A stretch of DNA of 64,000 nt, taken from contig JAHDQM010000040.1 in the NCBI GenBank assembly GCA_018433835.1, positions 1 to 64,000 of the forward strand. The letters are read 5' to 3'. The position numbers and the translations under genes are program-made. This DNA is from Methanoculleus sp. (GTDB lineage: Archaea; Halobacteriota; Methanomicrobia; Methanomicrobiales; Methanoculleaceae). Position 1 is the stretch's first letter. Each line of letters opens with the position of its first letter. Under the pieces are notes generated by a model. The model worked only from the letters and a program-made list of their open reading frames with translations. It was not told the origin of the DNA and did not search any database. Positions 42,763-51,579 of the stretch are shown here, piece by piece.

Positions 42763-43428
42763 TCAGCGGCTGCGAGCCGTATCGACCGGATCGGCCACGA
42801 TGTCGGTCGGTTCCGTCCCGGAGGACGGGTCGGCGAAGAACCGGATAAATTGATGCCCCTCGCCTCTCGCGAGGACGATAGCGGCGATGAAGGCGACGAT
42901 AGCCGCCCCGACGAGGTCCACGATGAGGTCCATCATGGTGTCGGCGTTCCCGTGCTGGAGGTTCGTGCCGAAGGCCTGGTCGACCACGAACTCGTAGATC
43001 TCCCACACTGTCCCTGCCGAGAGCGTCGAGACCAGGATGAATACGACGATCGCCTGCCTTGTCAGCCGGATGTCCCCCTGGTGATCGGCGAGGACCGCGA
43101 GGAAGAAGGCGATGACCGCGACGGTGATCGAGGAGACGAGGTGGGTCAGTTTGTCGTAGTAGGGTGCGAGGGTGACGTAGTACTCCCCGACGTGGCCCAT
43201 GACGTGGAGGTATAAGGAGACGGCGACGAGGAGGTTGACCTCCCAGGGCAGGCAGAGGCGTATGTTCCTCGTCATGAGGGACGGCGCCATCGTCAGGAGG
43301 AAGGCGACGCCTGCCGAAAGACCGAGGAAGTACTCGCCCGCCGTGATGCTGGAGGCTGCGCTCAGGAGGATGAGCCCCTGGATGAAGTAGGTGAGGTAGA
43401 TCCCGCGCGACGGGTCCGGGCATGCCAT
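42763..43428 (-). CDS. YjdF/DUF2238-like membrane protein
   Basis: A 221-aa protein with about six membrane helices. The conserved residues of the family appear: YYDKLTHLVSSITVAVIAFF (about residues 99-118; the DKLxH motif), TVWEIYEFVVDQAFGTNLQH (about 149-168) and GNADTMMDLIVDLVGAAIVA (about 169-188; the DTxxDL motif). The family function is unknown. Start ATG 43428 gives a short cytosolic tail before the first helix; the frame extends upstream through unlikely sequence. Confidence 0.72.
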   Translation of the reverse strand: MACPDPSRGIYLTYFIQGLILLSAASSITAGEYFLGLSAGVAFLLTMAPSLMTRNIRLCLPWEVNLLVAVSLYLHVMGHVGEYYVTLAPYYDKLTHLVSSITVAVIAFFLAVLADHQGDIRLTRQAIVVFILVSTLSAGTVWEIYEFVVDQAFGTNLQHGNADTMMDLIVDLVGAAIVAFIAAIVLARGEGHQFIRFFADPSSGTEPTDIVADPVDTARSR

Positions 43429-43658
43429 GAGTACGTTGAGTAGGTAGTCCCGGCAACATACATAACCGTCCCGGTGGCGGTCTCCGGGGAGTCGGGTGAT
43501 CGTCCTGGGACTCCGTCCGGGCGACACTGCGGCCCCCGGGACGGGGCCGCCGCCCGTTGCGGTCGCCATCAAGCCTCCGGGAGAATATTTGATAAGCTAG
43601 CAGTTGTATAAATTGGACACACAAAAGACCAAATACTCTGGAGCATGGGGTTGATGAA

Positions 43659-43985
43659 CTGACAGATCCTGCAAAGCGCAAACCCGAGTCCAAAGGAGGG
43701 GAAGCGGGGGAGGAGATTATCCGCGTACGCCTGCCGAACAAGAAGAACCGGGAGATGTTCGCAAGCGCCGAACTGATGCTGGGCGCAAACCATATCAAAA
43801 TCCGCTGCTTCGACGGGGTGACGCGTACCGGGCGGATCAAGGGTAAGATCAAGAAGAAGGTCTGGATACGGGAAGGGGACGTTCTGGTTGTCGTTCCCTG
43901 GAGTTTCCAGGACGAGAAGTGCGATATCGTCTACCGCTACACGAGACCCCAGGTGGAGTGGCTCCGGAAGAACCGGTATCTCTGA
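43659..43985 (+). CDS. eif1a: Translation initiation factor aIF-1A, apparent CTG start
   Basis: The frame encodes the whole aIF-1A: GEEIIRVRLPNKKNREMFAS (first OB strand), HIKIRCFDGVTRTGRIKGKI, KKKVWIREGDVLVVVPWSFQ, and CDIVYRYTRPQVEWLRKN. The protein stimulates initiator tRNA binding and scanning. ATG 43755 is internal to the OB fold and would delete its first strand. Upstream in frame there is no ATG, GTG or TTG back to the stop at 43593. CTG 43659 follows GGGGTTGAT and gives TDPAKRKPESKGG, a normal N-terminus for the family, so it is the best candidate. A TATA-like TATAAAT lies at 43607-43613. A sequence error cannot be excluded. Confidence 0.75.
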   Translation: MTDPAKRKPESKGGEAGEEIIRVRLPNKKNREMFASAELMLGANHIKIRCFDGVTRTGRIKGKIKKKVWIREGDVLVVVPWSFQDEKCDIVYRYTRPQVEWLRKNRYL

Positions 43986-44080
43986 TCCTCTTTTTTATCA
44001 CCATATCGTTCTGTACGGCAGAAGCCGGACGAAGAGCGGGCGGGCAGCCTCTCCTGCGCGAATGCCGGATTCAAAAAAAA

Positions 44081-44839
44081 TTAGATATCGTAGATTTTGA
44101 TCCTGTACTCTTTTATGACGAGCTTGTCGACGTCGTTCCGTGTATATTCGTTGGGAGCGGTTTTATGCATCCCGACCGAACTGCCGGTCAGGTAGTTCTC
44201 CCACGCCACCGAGTAGTTACCTGACGCACCGCTTACGTATTTCACTGTCACATCAGCCCCGGGTGAAACAGGCACCGACAGTATATTCGACTCCTCCAGG
44301 CCCATTCTCACAGTCCCCATCCCGGACTTCGCCATCAGGTCGTCGGTACTGATGTTCATGATGTAGATGGCGAACGTCCTCGTGGGCCCGTCGTAGAACC
44401 ACCGGGGCTCGGCAAGCATCGCCGACCCCGTCGACCCTTCCTGGCGTGTCATCACCGCACCGTTCTCGAGGGTGATCACCTCGGTGCTGCGGTCGGAGCG
44501 GTAGGTCAGTGCGCCCAGAAAGTAGTCCTGCTGGAACAAGGGGGTACCGTTTGAGACGTTGATGGAACCCCCATAACTGCTGAAGTTGACCACCTCGAGC
44601 GTCCCCCCGCTCACCTGGAGCGACGTCTCCTTGTAGGGCACGTTCTTGTAGCAGAGGCTTTTCATGTCGTTCTGAATGACGATCATCGCCCGCTCCATGT
44701 TCTTCACGTCGGTGTTGCTCTGCTCCTTGAGGAGCACCGGGTAGCCGTAGAGCGTGACCAGACTGATGCCGGTGATGACGATCCCGAGGATCAGGACAAA
44801 CCCGATCGCCTCGGAGACCGCCTTCTCATTTATCTTCAC
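44081..44839 (-). CDS. Archaeal pilin-like protein (DUF7289-like)
   Basis: A 252-aa protein with the archaeal type IV pilin/archaellin-like N-terminus: KINEKAVSEAIGFVLILGIV (about residues 2-21), a hydrophobic helix to about residue 30, then a beta-rich extracellular domain with several NxS/T sites. KAVSEAIG is a common prepilin peptidase site environment. It is last in the six-gene operon of similar proteins (47786 to 44081). It probably forms part of a pilus-like or pseudopilin structure. Gene family name is from memory. Confidence 0.65.
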   Translation of the reverse strand: MKINEKAVSEAIGFVLILGIVITGISLVTLYGYPVLLKEQSNTDVKNMERAMIVIQNDMKSLCYKNVPYKETSLQVSGGTLEVVNFSSYGGSINVSNGTPLFQQDYFLGALTYRSDRSTEVITLENGAVMTRQEGSTGSAMLAEPRWFYDGPTRTFAIYIMNISTDDLMAKSGMGTVRMGLEESNILSVPVSPGADVTVKYVSGASGNYSVAWENYLTGSSVGMHKTAPNEYTRNDVDKLVIKEYRIKIYDI

Positions 44840-44854
44840 GGATATTCGCCCTCC

Positions 44855-45277
44855 CTAAAATCCCTTTGAGTCGTACTGGATCATGTTCCATCCCGCGCCG
44901 GTGGTGTTGCCGGAAACACCCTTCGTCGCCCCGATGCCGGCGATGGCGACCCGGCTCCGGATGTCGCCGCCCTGCACCAGGATCGCCTGGCTCGCTCCCT
45001 TCATCCCCACGTCCACAAAGTAGTCCTTCCCGGCCACGTCGTCGGGGATATCGAACTTCGTCTCTATCGTCCCGTTGGCGGGCGCGATTACGTAGAGGTC
45101 GACGATACGGGTGCTCACCCCGTTCCCGATATCCACGAAGGCGTGGTAGCGGAGCGTGTCCGCCGGCCCCTCCATGAAGACGGCGTTGACGGTGAACATC
45201 ATGACGACCATCAGCAGGAGCAGCCCGCCGCTGACGATGACGTACTCCATCAGCCTCGTGACGCCCTCTTCGTTCAC
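44855..45277 (-). CDS. Short pilin-like membrane-anchored protein
   Basis: A 140-aa protein. A few charged residues (NEEGVTRL) precede a membrane helix (about residues 10-30) and an extracellular beta domain. GTG 45277 is chosen because it gives the same short NEEG leader that its neighbours show (MNEDG, MVNDSG) and lies 4 nt after the upstream stop; ATG 45301 is the alternative. It appears to be a minor pilin in the operon. Confidence 0.6.
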   Translation of the reverse strand: MNEEGVTRLMEYVIVSGGLLLLMVVMMFTVNAVFMEGPADTLRYHAFVDIGNGVSTRIVDLYVIAPANGTIETKFDIPDDVAGKDYFVDVGMKGASQAILVQGGDIRSRVAIAGIGATKGVSGNTTGAGWNMIQYDSKGF

Positions 45278-45281
45278 CGGT

Positions 45282-45656
45282 TCAGTAATACACGGTCTCA
45301 TCGTACTCCGTCACCCCGTTGTAATAGTGGATGGTCACCGGGCGGAGCGGGCGCCCGGAGACGTCCTGTGGAGTGCCCACCGTGAAACCAACCACGGCGT
45401 TCTTTCGTTCGAGCGATATCCTGGTTATGTCCTCGCGAACCGCTTGACTATCGGGGTCCACGGTATTACCGAATTTGTCGACGTAGTCGAATATTGCCGT
45501 TCGCAGGTCCCGGATGTCGCTCTTCGGGAACTCGAGCACCCCTTCCGCGGTCGTCTGCCCGACGAGCGCCGACTGATTGATGATCAGCGCGAGGAAGAAC
45601 AGCGCCAGGGCGGCCAGAAGGCCCATCAGCACGATCCACTGACCGTCTTCGTTCAT
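45282..45656 (-). CDS. Short pilin-like membrane-anchored protein
   Basis: A 124-aa protein: MNEDGQWIVLMGLLAALALF and FLALIINQS form a short leader and membrane helix (about residues 7-27), followed by an extracellular domain ending GVTEYDETVYY. ATG 45656 overlaps the upstream stop by ATGA, which decides the start over ATG 45665. It has the same layout as its two neighbours and is probably a minor pilin or pseudopilin. Confidence 0.6.
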   Translation of the reverse strand: MNEDGQWIVLMGLLAALALFFLALIINQSALVGQTTAEGVLEFPKSDIRDLRTAIFDYVDKFGNTVDPDSQAVREDITRISLERKNAVVGFTVGTPQDVSGRPLRPVTIHYYNGVTEYDETVYY

Positions 45657-46165
45657 GCACGCCATAACAGCACCTCCACGAGGACGGCCTGTGCTCTTGA
45701 TCCATAGGGACTCCGTGGTGGAGAGCTCTGAAGATCCAGCTGCACCCACCGTGTCACCCGAACGGCGGATTCTCTCCCCGTCCAGGAGTCGTCGGGTTCA
45801 ACGAACGGATGCTCTTTAATCACGTTCAAATTTGCATCCCGGTAGGTGACGTTTGCACTCATGTGCAGGTCATCGGTAGCGCCAGCCGTCATGTTGCAGT
45901 AGCCCAGGAACATACTCTCAAAACCGGTACTATCATCTGCGTCGACGAAAGTCTCCAGATCGCTCCCCGTGCTATCTTTAGCGTTCGGCGTATCCATCAT
46001 CGCGAGCACGTCGCTCCCGAGCTGCTCGAGCTGCATGTCCGGGATGTGCGTATCCCCCGGGGTGTAGATGCTCGTCGTGCTGATGACGATGTATACGGTG
46101 AGGAGCATGATGACCCCGGCCGCGACCCCCTCCATCGTGTAGAGCTGTCCCGAATCGTTCACCAT
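45653..46165 (-). CDS. Pilin-like membrane-anchored protein (DUF7288-like)
   Basis: A 170-aa protein with VNDSGQLYTMEGVAAGVIML as leader and start of a membrane helix (about residues 9-30), then an extracellular domain with Asp-rich loops. ATG 46165 overlaps the end of the upstream gene by 7 bp. TMEGVAAG has a Gly in the position cleaved in archaeal prepilins. It is part of the same operon. Confidence 0.6.
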   Translation of the reverse strand: MVNDSGQLYTMEGVAAGVIMLLTVYIVISTTSIYTPGDTHIPDMQLEQLGSDVLAMMDTPNAKDSTGSDLETFVDADDSTGFESMFLGYCNMTAGATDDLHMSANVTYRDANLNVIKEHPFVEPDDSWTGRESAVRVTRWVQLDLQSSPPRSPYGSRAQAVLVEVLLWRA

Positions 46166-47181
46166 ACCGCCACCTCCAGGACGCCGGTCCGAAGGTCGGG
46201 GAGGGTGACGTTCGTCGGGTTGTAGTCGTAGTGGTGGATGCCGGTGATGTTGGTCCGCGAAGGGGTGTCCCCGAAGTTAAACCGGATATCCAGGATGCTG
46301 TTCTGGTCAAGGGTGAAGAGCGAGGTGGCCGCCGGTTTCAGCACAAGGGAGATGTTGGATTCGACCGGGACTCCCGGACTGAGCGAGTGCAGGGTCGGAG
46401 TACCATCGATATGCAGGGTGTAGAGATTCGGATCTACTGTACTGTACGAGAACGGAATCTTGGTGAACTGCGGGATCGGCCTCGTCGGATCCTTCTTCCA
46501 GAACGTCACGGTCTGGAGCGTCGCGTTCGTGGACGGTTCGGTCGTGTTGAGGTACGAGAGAAAATCGGTGATCGTCACGTTCACCGGCTCGGTCCTCGGG
46601 TCGATCCGGTAGGCCGCCCCGACGGACGGGTCGAGCAACTGGGCGAAGTCGAGCCGGACGGTGAACTCCTGGTTCGAAGAGAGTGACGTGTACTGCGGCG
46701 CGAAAGTTCCATTAATCACCGCCACTCCCGGCTCCTTGATCTTCACCACCCGGCGGATGTAGCCGTAGCCGGGAGGGAGGGGGTCGCCGACCTGCTTGAG
46801 GTCGCTACCGCTCCGGAGCGAGATGTTGTAGGAGTAGGGAATGTCGCCGAAGATCGCCTTGCTGCGGTAGTCGTCCGGGGTAAAGAACGAGTCGTTGAAG
46901 AACGCATCGACCTTCGTCGAGAGGAGGACGTTCGGTGTTTCTTTCGAGACCGCGAGGCCGATCCGCTCGATCTCGTCCTTATGGGCCTCGCCGTTCATCT
47001 CCCAGGGCGGGTAGACCGGCCACCCGGGGTCCTCCACGAGGATCACCCCCGTCCGGTAGGCGACCGCGTCGTAGTCGATGCCGCTGCTCTCAAGGCCCGC
47101 AAGGAGCCCCGGCACCATGCTCACCACCATGATCAGGGCGAGCATGAAGATCGTGAACCCCGTGAGGAAGTCAAGCGACAT
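46159..47181 (-). CDS. Large pilin-like surface protein
   Basis: A 340-aa protein with an N-terminal membrane helix (FLTGFTIFMLALIMVVSMVP, about residues 4-23) and a long extracellular beta-rich domain with many sequons. It starts 23 nt after the lipoprotein gene. Its size suggests the major or tip component of the operon's structure. I recall similar operons in other Methanomicrobiales; function is not established. Confidence 0.6.
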   Translation of the reverse strand: MSLDFLTGFTIFMLALIMVVSMVPGLLAGLESSGIDYDAVAYRTGVILVEDPGWPVYPPWEMNGEAHKDEIERIGLAVSKETPNVLLSTKVDAFFNDSFFTPDDYRSKAIFGDIPYSYNISLRSGSDLKQVGDPLPPGYGYIRRVVKIKEPGVAVINGTFAPQYTSLSSNQEFTVRLDFAQLLDPSVGAAYRIDPRTEPVNVTITDFLSYLNTTEPSTNATLQTVTFWKKDPTRPIPQFTKIPFSYSTVDPNLYTLHIDGTPTLHSLSPGVPVESNISLVLKPAATSLFTLDQNSILDIRFNFGDTPSRTNITGIHHYDYNPTNVTLPDLRTGVLEVAVW

Positions 47182-47204
47182 TGCCCCGTCGTCGGTAGCC
47201 GGTC

Positions 47205-47786
47205 TTATACGACCACCTCCCCGGTATCCGCCCGGAACGCGAGGGTTTCCATCCCGGCATTCGAACGGACGGTGACGGTGTAGACCCCCTCGGCGAGCGC
47301 GATATCGACCGTATCCGCATCGAGGCCCGCCATCACCGGCTGGAGCACCCCTTCCTTCATCGCGAGGAGTTCCTCCGGGGAGAGGATGTCGGTGATATTC
47401 ACCTCCTCCGCCGGCAGGGGGGCACGGAGCGAGATCTCTCTCCAGCCCATGGCACCGAACGTGAGCCAGCGCACCTCCTCGCCGTCCGCAAGACCGAGGG
47501 CCCAGGAGGCTGCCCGGCCGTCAGAGTCCACGCCGGCCCCGAGCACCTGATGCACCGACGTGCCGGTGACGTTCAGGCCGCCTTCGGCCCCGAGCAGGTC
47601 CAGTTCCGCGAGAGCCTCGGTGAGGGTGCAGGCCTCCGACGTCTCCGGCTGGTCGATGGGGGTGATGCCGCCGCCCGTGGCGGTGCCGCCGTCCGATGGC
47701 GGCGAGGACGCATCGAGACAACCGCACGTCGTGCAGAGGACACAGATTACGGCAAGCAGGGCCGGGACGCCCCCGGGGACTCTCAT
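47205..47786 (-). CDS. Lipoprotein, first gene of the pilin-like operon
   Basis: A 193-aa protein: signal peptide (about residues 1-22) ending in CTTCGC with a lipobox-like Cys followed by LDASSPPSDGG, a flexible linker, then a beta-rich domain that ends abruptly at TGEVVV. It leads the operon of membrane-anchored pilin-like proteins and may be a surface partner. It is divergent from the fmdE gene, with an AT-rich gap of about 230 bp. Confidence 0.65.
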   Translation of the reverse strand: MRVPGGVPALLAVICVLCTTCGCLDASSPPSDGGTATGGGITPIDQPETSEACTLTEALAELDLLGAEGGLNVTGTSVHQVLGAGVDSDGRAASWALGLADGEEVRWLTFGAMGWREISLRAPLPAEEVNITDILSPEELLAMKEGVLQPVMAGLDADTVDIALAEGVYTVTVRSNAGMETLAFRADTGEVVV

Positions 47787-47988
47787 GTAAAGCAGTCATT
47801 GTACACGAGGCCATATAAATAACCACCTCTCTTGTATCTTCAAAGATTTGCCGCTAGAATGGGATATTGGAAACGTGCAGGCCACATGCGGCAAAAATAT
47901 TTCGTCCGATGTCCGGGCTCGCCGGCCGGAGTGGTTCGGCGCTTATATGCCGGGGGATCGGGCCCGCAGGTTCCGGCCCGATATCATA

Positions 47989-47997
47989 ACATATATC
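47989..47997 (+). promoter_or_regulatory. TATA box of the FmdE-like gene
   Basis: ACATATATC begins 31 nt before ATG 48020, matching the 30-33 nt spacing seen for other leaderless genes in the window (14609, 58575, 60096, 63497). This favours 48020 over ATG 48035 as start. Confidence 0.6.
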
Positions 47998-48019
47998 CCC
48001 CAGTTCGTAACAACATCTC

Positions 48020-48676
48020 ATGCAAGGTAAGCATATGTGTGATACCATACCCCCGGGTAGACCGGGAGACACCCATTCCAGGTTCGCCGAAGCGGCCGCC
48101 TTTCACGGCCACATCTGTCCCGGCCTCGCGACGGGCTACCGGGCGGCAGAGATCGCCCTCTCGCGGCTCCGCTCCGGCCGGTCGGAGGACGAGGAACTCG
48201 TCACCATCGCCGAGACCGATGCCTGCAGCGTCGACGCCGTCCAGGTCATGACGGGCTGCACCGCCGGAAAGGGGAACCTTCTCTTCAAGGACTACGGCAA
48301 GCACGCGTTTACGTTCATCAACCGCCGGACCGGGGCCGCGATCCGCGTGGCGGCGAACCCGTCGTTCAACATCGACTCGCTCGACCCCGAGCTCGCGCCG
48401 CTCCGGGCGCGTGTCATGCAGGGCCGGGTTCCCGATGAGGAGTGGGCCGAGTACCGGAAGCGGACAAACAGGATCGTCGAAACAATTCTCGACCTGCCTG
48501 CCGAGAAACTTTTCACTATCCAGGAGGTCGATATCGAGATCCCGGAACGAGCCAGGATCTTCCGGTCGGTGCCGTGCGCAAAATGTGGTGAATTGACAGC
48601 CGAATCCAGGGTTCGCCTCGAAAACGGGGAGGTCTTCTGTTACGCCTGCTCAAAGGAGTACACGCGGCGTGGATGA
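48020..48676 (+). CDS. fmdE: FmdE-type protein (formylmethanofuran dehydrogenase subunit E family)
   Basis: A 218-aa protein: FAEAAAFHGHICPGLATGYR (about residues 20-39; the FHGHxCPG signature), DACSVDAVQVMTGCTAGKGN (about 72-91), then KDYGKHAFTF, and a C-terminal zinc ribbon (CAKCGE, about 188-193, and CYAC, about 208-211). The family is associated with tungsten/molybdenum formylmethanofuran dehydrogenase and metal handling; it is not a catalytic core subunit. No other fmd/fwd gene is nearby. Probably leaderless from 48020. Confidence 0.85.
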   Translation: MQGKHMCDTIPPGRPGDTHSRFAEAAAFHGHICPGLATGYRAAEIALSRLRSGRSEDEELVTIAETDACSVDAVQVMTGCTAGKGNLLFKDYGKHAFTFINRRTGAAIRVAANPSFNIDSLDPELAPLRARVMQGRVPDEEWAEYRKRTNRIVETILDLPAEKLFTIQEVDIEIPERARIFRSVPCAKCGELTAESRVRLENGEVFCYACSKEYTRRG

Positions 48677-48688
48677 GGGGATCCCGCC

Positions 48689-49561
48689 TCACCGCACGAT
48701 CTTTGCTATCGGGATCTCAAGGATGTCTTCGGCACCCGCGGCCTTGAGCGGCGGGATAAGCCCGTTGACGAGCCCTTTCTGCACCACCGTCTGGATGCTG
48801 AAGTAGTCTATGCCGTGCAGCCTGCCGACGGTGGGCTTCTTCATCGCGGGGAGGACCTCGATGACGCGGTCGAGTGCCGCCGACGGCACGTTCATCGTCA
48901 GGAGCACCTGGTGACGCGCCTCGATCACCCCGAGGAGGAGGGTTACGATCTCATCGATCTCCCGGCGCTTCTCCGGGTCGTGGAGGGATTCGCGGTTCGC
49001 AAGGAGGGCGGTATGCGACTCCATGATCTGCCCGACGATCTTCAACCCGTTCTTCTTGAGCGTGCTCCCGGTCTCGGTGAGGTCGACGACGACGTCCATG
49101 AGGTCGGGAACCTTCGCCTCCGAGGCACCGTAGGAGGGAAAGAGCCTGACCGGGACCCCGAGGTCCGCAAAGAACCGCTCCGTAATCCGGGGATACTCGG
49201 TCGTCACCCGGCTGCCCGGGCGGATGGCGGTGACGTTCTCGATCGGCTCGTCGCGGTGGACCGCAACCACGATCTTCACGTTACCGTCGCCGGTCTTGCT
49301 GTAGGAGAGGTTTGCAACCTCGACGACATCGGCGCCGCTCTCCTGCACCCAGTCGAGTCCCGATATCCCGAGGTCGAAGTAGCCCATCTGAACGTAGAGC
49401 GGGATCTCCTGCGGCCGGAGGATCTTCACCTTCCCGATCCGTGAATCGTCGATACGGGGGTTGTAGTCGCGGTCGGTCCGCCTGACCTCGAGGTCCGCCT
49501 CTTTGAAGAGCTGGAGCGTCTGCGCTTCAAGGCTTCCCTTGGGGAGGGCAATCGTGATCAT
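48689..49561 (-). CDS. hisG: ATP phosphoribosyltransferase, long form
   Basis: A 290-aa enzyme for the first step of histidine synthesis. ITIALPKGSLEAQTLQLFKE (about residues 2-21), YNPRIDDSRIGKVKILRPQE, MGYFDLGISGLDWVQESGAD (about 59-78), and DVVVDLTETGSTLKKNGLKI (about 156-175; the PRPP-binding region). The last 75 residues (TMNVPSAALDRVIEVLPAMK on) are the ACT-like regulatory domain, so this is the HisZ-independent, His-inhibited form. The start at 49561 removes an unlikely 24-residue extension. Solitary here. Confidence 0.93.
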   Translation of the reverse strand: MITIALPKGSLEAQTLQLFKEADLEVRRTDRDYNPRIDDSRIGKVKILRPQEIPLYVQMGYFDLGISGLDWVQESGADVVEVANLSYSKTGDGNVKIVVAVHRDEPIENVTAIRPGSRVTTEYPRITERFFADLGVPVRLFPSYGASEAKVPDLMDVVVDLTETGSTLKKNGLKIVGQIMESHTALLANRESLHDPEKRREIDEIVTLLLGVIEARHQVLLTMNVPSAALDRVIEVLPAMKKPTVGRLHGIDYFSIQTVVQKGLVNGLIPPLKAAGAEDILEIPIAKIVR

Positions 49562-49610
49562 GAAGAGATGATCGGGCAGAAAAAGAATTAAAGGTGGTGA
49601 TCCGGACTTT

Positions 49611-50876
49611 CTAGTCGATGGTGTGGACGACAAGCCCCGAGAGGAGTTTCGGCTCGAACCAGGTGGATTTCGGGGGCATGACGCCGTCCATATCGGCGAT
49701 CGCGAGCACCGTCTCGACCCGCACCGGCTGCATCGCTACCGCGAGGGCGTATTTGCCGGAGTCCACGAGCCGCTCGAGTGCACAGAGGGGTTTTGCCCCG
49801 CCCATGTAGTGGAGCCTGGGATCACCCCTGGGGTCGGAGATGCCGAGCATCCCTTCGAGGACGTCCTTCTGAAGGACCGAGACGTCCAGGGACCCGATCA
49901 GGTCGGTAGGGTCTGCGATCGGCCGGGAGGCCTCGTACCAGGCCCCCTCCAGGTAGAAGTGCATGACGTGCATCGTTCCTGCTCCGGTCGCGAGCGGCGG
50001 AATCTGGTCCCCGGCAGCGTCGACCTGCCCGTAGGGCCGGACGGTCCAGCCTGCCTCAGGGAGCGCCTCGATGAACTCACGGGGGGTATTGTAACCACCG
50101 AGGTCCGAAACAAGCCTGCTGTAGCCGTGGATACGGACCCGGTCGTGGGCGAAGAGGACCGCCATGAACTTCCCCGCCTCTTCGGTGAACCTGCCAGCGC
50201 TGCGCCGCCGTTCGGCCACGTTCACCGCCGACCTGGCCCGGTGGTGCCCGTCCGCGATGTAGGTCTCCGGGACCGCTGCAAAAAGGCTATCGAGGCGGGA
50301 GAGGGTAGCTTCGTCGGCGACCCGGTAGACCTGGTGGAGCACGCCCGATGCGGTCGTGGTGCTCCCGTCGGGCTGCACGTTATCGATGAGTGAGCGGACG
50401 CAGGAAAAGATCTCGCCGGGGTCGCGGTAGAGCAGGAATACAAGGCCGGTGTTGGCGCCGACCGTGTCGATGTGCCGGGTCCGGTCCTCCTCCTTGTCGT
50501 ACCTGGTGAGCTCGTGCCGCCGGATCCGCCTGTTCTCGTAGTCCTCCGTTCCCACGCAGCAGACCAGCCCGACGAACTCCTCGCCGTCCTGGACGGCCCG
50601 GTAGACGTACATCCCGGGCTCCGGGTCCCGCTGCATCAGGCCGTCCGCAAGCATGCCGTCGAAGACCTCCCGCGAGCGCCGGTAGACCCGGTCGTCGTGC
50701 GGGGCGAGGTCGGGGAGTTCGGCGTCCGACCGGCTGACCCGCAGGAAACTCAGGGGATTCTTCTCGATGCACTCCCGGGCTTCTTCTGCCGTCACCACAT
50801 CGTAGGGCACGGAGGGAATTTTTTCGGAGTACCGCCTCCCCGGACGGACCGCCGCGAAACGATAGATCTGAACCAT
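49611..50876 (-). CDS. DUF1015 family protein
   Basis: A 421-aa protein with the DUF1015 pattern: VRPGRRYSEKIPSVPYDVVT (about residues 9-28), NPLSFLRVSRSD (about 40-51), RRHELTRYDKEEDRTRHID (about 118-136), AANTGLVFLLY, and YIADGHHRARSAVNVAERRR (about 205-224; conserved GHHR). The function is unknown; members have been linked to SerK-like serine kinases because of the same DGHHR motif. ATG 50876 (MVQIYRF) is taken as the start. Divergent from rimI. Confidence 0.85.
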   Translation of the reverse strand: MVQIYRFAAVRPGRRYSEKIPSVPYDVVTAEEARECIEKNPLSFLRVSRSDAELPDLAPHDDRVYRRSREVFDGMLADGLMQRDPEPGMYVYRAVQDGEEFVGLVCCVGTEDYENRRIRRHELTRYDKEEDRTRHIDTVGANTGLVFLLYRDPGEIFSCVRSLIDNVQPDGSTTTASGVLHQVYRVADEATLSRLDSLFAAVPETYIADGHHRARSAVNVAERRRSAGRFTEEAGKFMAVLFAHDRVRIHGYSRLVSDLGGYNTPREFIEALPEAGWTVRPYGQVDAAGDQIPPLATGAGTMHVMHFYLEGAWYEASRPIADPTDLIGSLDVSVLQKDVLEGMLGISDPRGDPRLHYMGGAKPLCALERLVDSGKYALAVAMQPVRVETVLAIADMDGVMPPKSTWFEPKLLSGLVVHTID

Positions 50877-50961
50877 AGATACCGCCACTCGTATGTGGCT
50901 ATTATTTTGTCTCCTGACACTATATTAGGTAAGGCACCCCACGAGGGAGAGGCCGGTAACT

Positions 50962-51426
50962 ATGATGCCGCTTCAACTCACCATTCGCCGGGCACAGCCT
51001 GCAGATATTCCGGAGATAGTTGCCATCGAGAAGAAAGCGTTCGACGACCCCTGGGACGAGAGGACGCTCCAGGAATCGCTTGCCTACTACCCGGAGACGT
51101 TCTTCGTGGCAAGAAATAACGGAGACCTGGCCGGCTTCGTCGCAGGCGGCATTGAGGATACCGGGGAAGAGGTTTACGGGCATATCATGAACCTCGCGGT
51201 CGCCCCCAGGCGCCGGCGCCGGGGAATCGGGCAGCACCTCATTCGCCGCCTGGAGCAGGAGTATGCCATTTTAGGCGCGAGCGCCGTCCAGCTCGAGGTC
51301 AGGGTCGGCAACACCGGGGCGCAGGAGTTCTACCACCGTCTCGGCTACCGGGAGGTCTTCCAGGTCGCCTGCTACTACGCGAACGAGGAAGATGCCCTGG
51401 TCATGATGAAGTGGTTCCGGTTCTAA
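50962..51426 (+). CDS. rimI: RimI-like ribosomal protein/N-alpha acetyltransferase
   Basis: A 154-aa GNAT enzyme: LTIRRAQPADIPEIVAIEKK (about residues 6-25), FDDPWDERTLQESL (about 27-40), GHIMNLAVAPRRRRRGIGQH (about 73-92; acetyl-CoA loop RRRGIG), VQLEVRVGNTGAQEFYHRLG (about 112-131) and GY. It acetylates protein N-termini, in archaea with broad specificity. The start ATG 50962 may be Met 1 or 2. Confidence 0.88.
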   Translation: MMPLQLTIRRAQPADIPEIVAIEKKAFDDPWDERTLQESLAYYPETFFVARNNGDLAGFVAGGIEDTGEEVYGHIMNLAVAPRRRRRGIGQHLIRRLEQEYAILGASAVQLEVRVGNTGAQEFYHRLGYREVFQVACYYANEEDALVMMKWFRF

Positions 51427-51579
51427 AACGCGACGGTTTGTAGAACCGGAGCGGGATGCAGGACGTACCGCACCGACTCGGGCGTGACTGCCGCACCGTG
51501 CGACGATTCGTTAGAATCGGGATATGAGCACCGTCTGGTGCGAATGGCGGGGGTGGGCCCCCATCATTCCAGGTGGTCT

